A DNA stretch of 7,245 nt, taken from assembly GCA_016782355.1 (NCBI GenBank), contig JADHYP010000070.1, positions 1 through 7,245 of the forward strand, in the 5' to 3' direction. The DNA comes from Candidatus Syntropharchaeum sp. Lineage in GTDB: Archaea; Halobacteriota; Syntropharchaeia; Alkanophagales; Methanospirareceae. Positions 6,349 through 7,245 of the stretch are shown here, piece after piece. The notes under the pieces were generated by a model. The model made no database searches and was not told where the DNA came from. It saw only the letters and a program-made list of their open reading frames with translations. Position numbers and translations under genes: made by a program. Every line of letters begins with the position of its first letter. Position 1 is the first letter of the stretch.

Positions 6349-6387
6349 ATGATTGCTACAAACAAAATACTAAACAAAAACAAATGA
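6349..6387 (+). CDS. Possible leaderless 12-codon leader peptide before metG
   Basis: ATG 6349 opens a 12-residue frame ([12 protein letters not shown]) ending in a TGA at 6385-6387 that overlaps the metG start in an ATGA junction. It starts where the TATA box at 6321-6328 would place the transcript's 5' end, so it could be translated as a leaderless frame. metG has no SD of its own: the 20 bases before it are A- and C-rich. Coupled re-initiation from this peptide could therefore set metG translation. The frame is short and the A-rich composition makes chance possible. Confidence 0.4.
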   Translation: MIATNKILNKNK

Positions 6388-7245
6388 AAATCCCAATCGA
6401 GAAGCCGGTTCTGGTAACCTCTGCACTGCCTTACGTTAATGGAGAGTGTCATATAGGGCACCTCAGGACTTACGTCCCCGCGGATATATACGTGAGGATG
6501 CTCCGGAAGATGGGCTACGATGCCATTTTTATAAGCGGTTCGGACACGCATGGAACGCCGATTGTGCTGAGTGCCGAAGCGCAAGGCATCACACCCGAAG
6601 AGGTGGTTGAGAAATATCATGAGCATTTCAAGCGAATTTTTAAAGAACTGAACGTGGATTTCGACTATTATGGGCAAACCGATTCGGAAAGCAACCATAG
6701 AAGGACGGAAGAGATAGTAAAGAAGTTGATAGAGAAGGGGTACGTATATAAGAAGGGCACAAAACAGGCGTTTTGCAATACCTGCGGGCGGTTTCTACCT
6801 GATAGATACGTGGAGGGAGAATGTCCTTACTGCGGTGCAATGGCAAGAGGCGATGAATGTGACCAGGGCTGTGGTAAGCATCTCGAGCCGGGGGAGATAA
6901 TAGAGCCGAAATGTAAGATTTGTGGAAGCAAAGCGGATTTCAAGGAACAGGAGCAGTTCTTCTTCAAACTCGCCTCATTTGCCAATTTCCTCGTCTCGTA
7001 TTTAGATAAATTGGGTGGCACGCGTAATGCAAAGAACTATGCGAAGGAATGGGCGAGGAAGGAGCTGAGGGATTGGTGTATAACGAGGAATCTGGAATGG
7101 GGCGTGAAATTCCCGGGCAGGGCTGATTTGGTCGTTTATGTCTGGGTTGACGCTCCTATTGGATATATCTCCTTTACGGAAGAATTGATGAACGATAAGA
7201 ACTGGCGGAAATATTGGACGGAAAACCAAGCCACCATTGTGCATT
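6384..7245 (+). CDS. metG: Methionyl-tRNA synthetase, N-terminal part (runs off the window)
   Basis: The first 287 codons of a class I methionyl-tRNA synthetase, which charges tRNA-Met with methionine in the cytoplasm using ATP. The N-terminus [18 protein letters not shown] (10-27) holds the HIGH signature at 23-26, and GSDTHGTP (52-59) forms part of the active site. The connective domain carries four cysteine pairs (C131/C134, C147/C150, C159/C163, C177/C180), the two-zinc-knuckle form common in archaea. Further on come [12 protein letters not shown] and [11 protein letters not shown], which shape the methionine pocket. The KMSKS loop and anticodon-binding domain lie beyond the window end, so completeness cannot be judged. 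ATG 6384 begins directly before the Rossmann strand and has no SD; see the leader peptide and TATA box upstream. G+C is about half (31 of 60 in 7021-7080). The identification is secure. Confidence 0.96.
   Translation, partial: MKIPIEKPVLVTSALPYVNGECHIGHLRTYVPADIYVRMLRKMGYDAIFISGSDTHGTPIVLSAEAQGITPEEVVEKYHEHFKRIFKELNVDFDYYGQTDSESNHRRTEEIVKKLIEKGYVYKKGTKQAFCNTCGRFLPDRYVEGECPYCGAMARGDECDQGCGKHLEPGEIIEPKCKICGSKADFKEQEQFFFKLASFANFLVSYLDKLGGTRNAKNYAKEWARKELRDWCITRNLEWGVKFPGRADLVVYVWVDAPIGYISFTEELMNDKNWRKYWTENQATIVH

Noticed and set aside
6321..6698. 125-codon open frame on the - strand
   Set aside because: It lies opposite the metG start and its promoter; the HIGH motif on the + strand settles the coding strand.
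1..7245. CRISPR arrays, tRNA or rRNA genes, insertion sequences, long repeats
   Set aside because: I saw no regularly spaced repeats, no tRNA cloverleaf in the gaps, no transposase motifs and no clear direct repeats flanking the two AT-rich cassettes.

Overview
The window looks like a piece of a euryarchaeal chromosome. The evidence is a HerA-type DUF87 ATPase with a HAS-barrel, a DUF63 membrane protein (an archaeal family), a methionyl-tRNA synthetase with the archaeal double zinc-knuckle, and TATA-box promoters placed for leaderless or near-leaderless transcripts. I cannot name the species; a methanogen or ANME-like lineage would fit but is a guess. All convincing genes are on the + strand.

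Layout: (1) 1-1617 holds three AT-rich, tightly overlapping genes: a small unknown protein (its 5' end may lie outside the window), a 203-aa unknown helical protein, and a long PIN-domain-like putative RNase. (2) 1628-1786 is a short broken gene whose start closely resembles the N-terminal tRNA anticodon-binding OB-fold of archaeal aspartyl-tRNA synthetase. It looks like a frameshifted, truncated aspS relic that still has a good Shine-Dalgarno (SD). (3) 1816-3297 encodes a complete HerA-like ATPase, with no NurA nuclease visible beside it. (4) 3385-5447 is a second AT-rich unit with its own leaderless-type promoter: an OLD/ABC-like ATPase without a visible nuclease domain but with a winged-helix-like tail, overlapped ATGA by a 146-aa partner of unknown family. 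(5) 5466-6308 is the DUF63 membrane protein. (6) 6384 to the window end is the first 287 codons of metG, preceded by a TATA box and a possible 12-codon leaderless leader peptide whose stop overlaps the metG start.

The window alternates housekeeping-type genes (herA, DUF63, metG; sampled lines about half G+C) with AT-rich accessory cassettes (sampled lines about a quarter to a third G+C). The two cassettes are the best candidates for something undescribed. One has the layout expected of a toxin-antitoxin or RNase module (non-enzymatic partner, then PIN). The other has the layout of a two-gene ATPase-plus-partner defence or DNA-maintenance system that lacks a recognisable nuclease. Both functional readings are inferences from architecture and context, not demonstrated facts.
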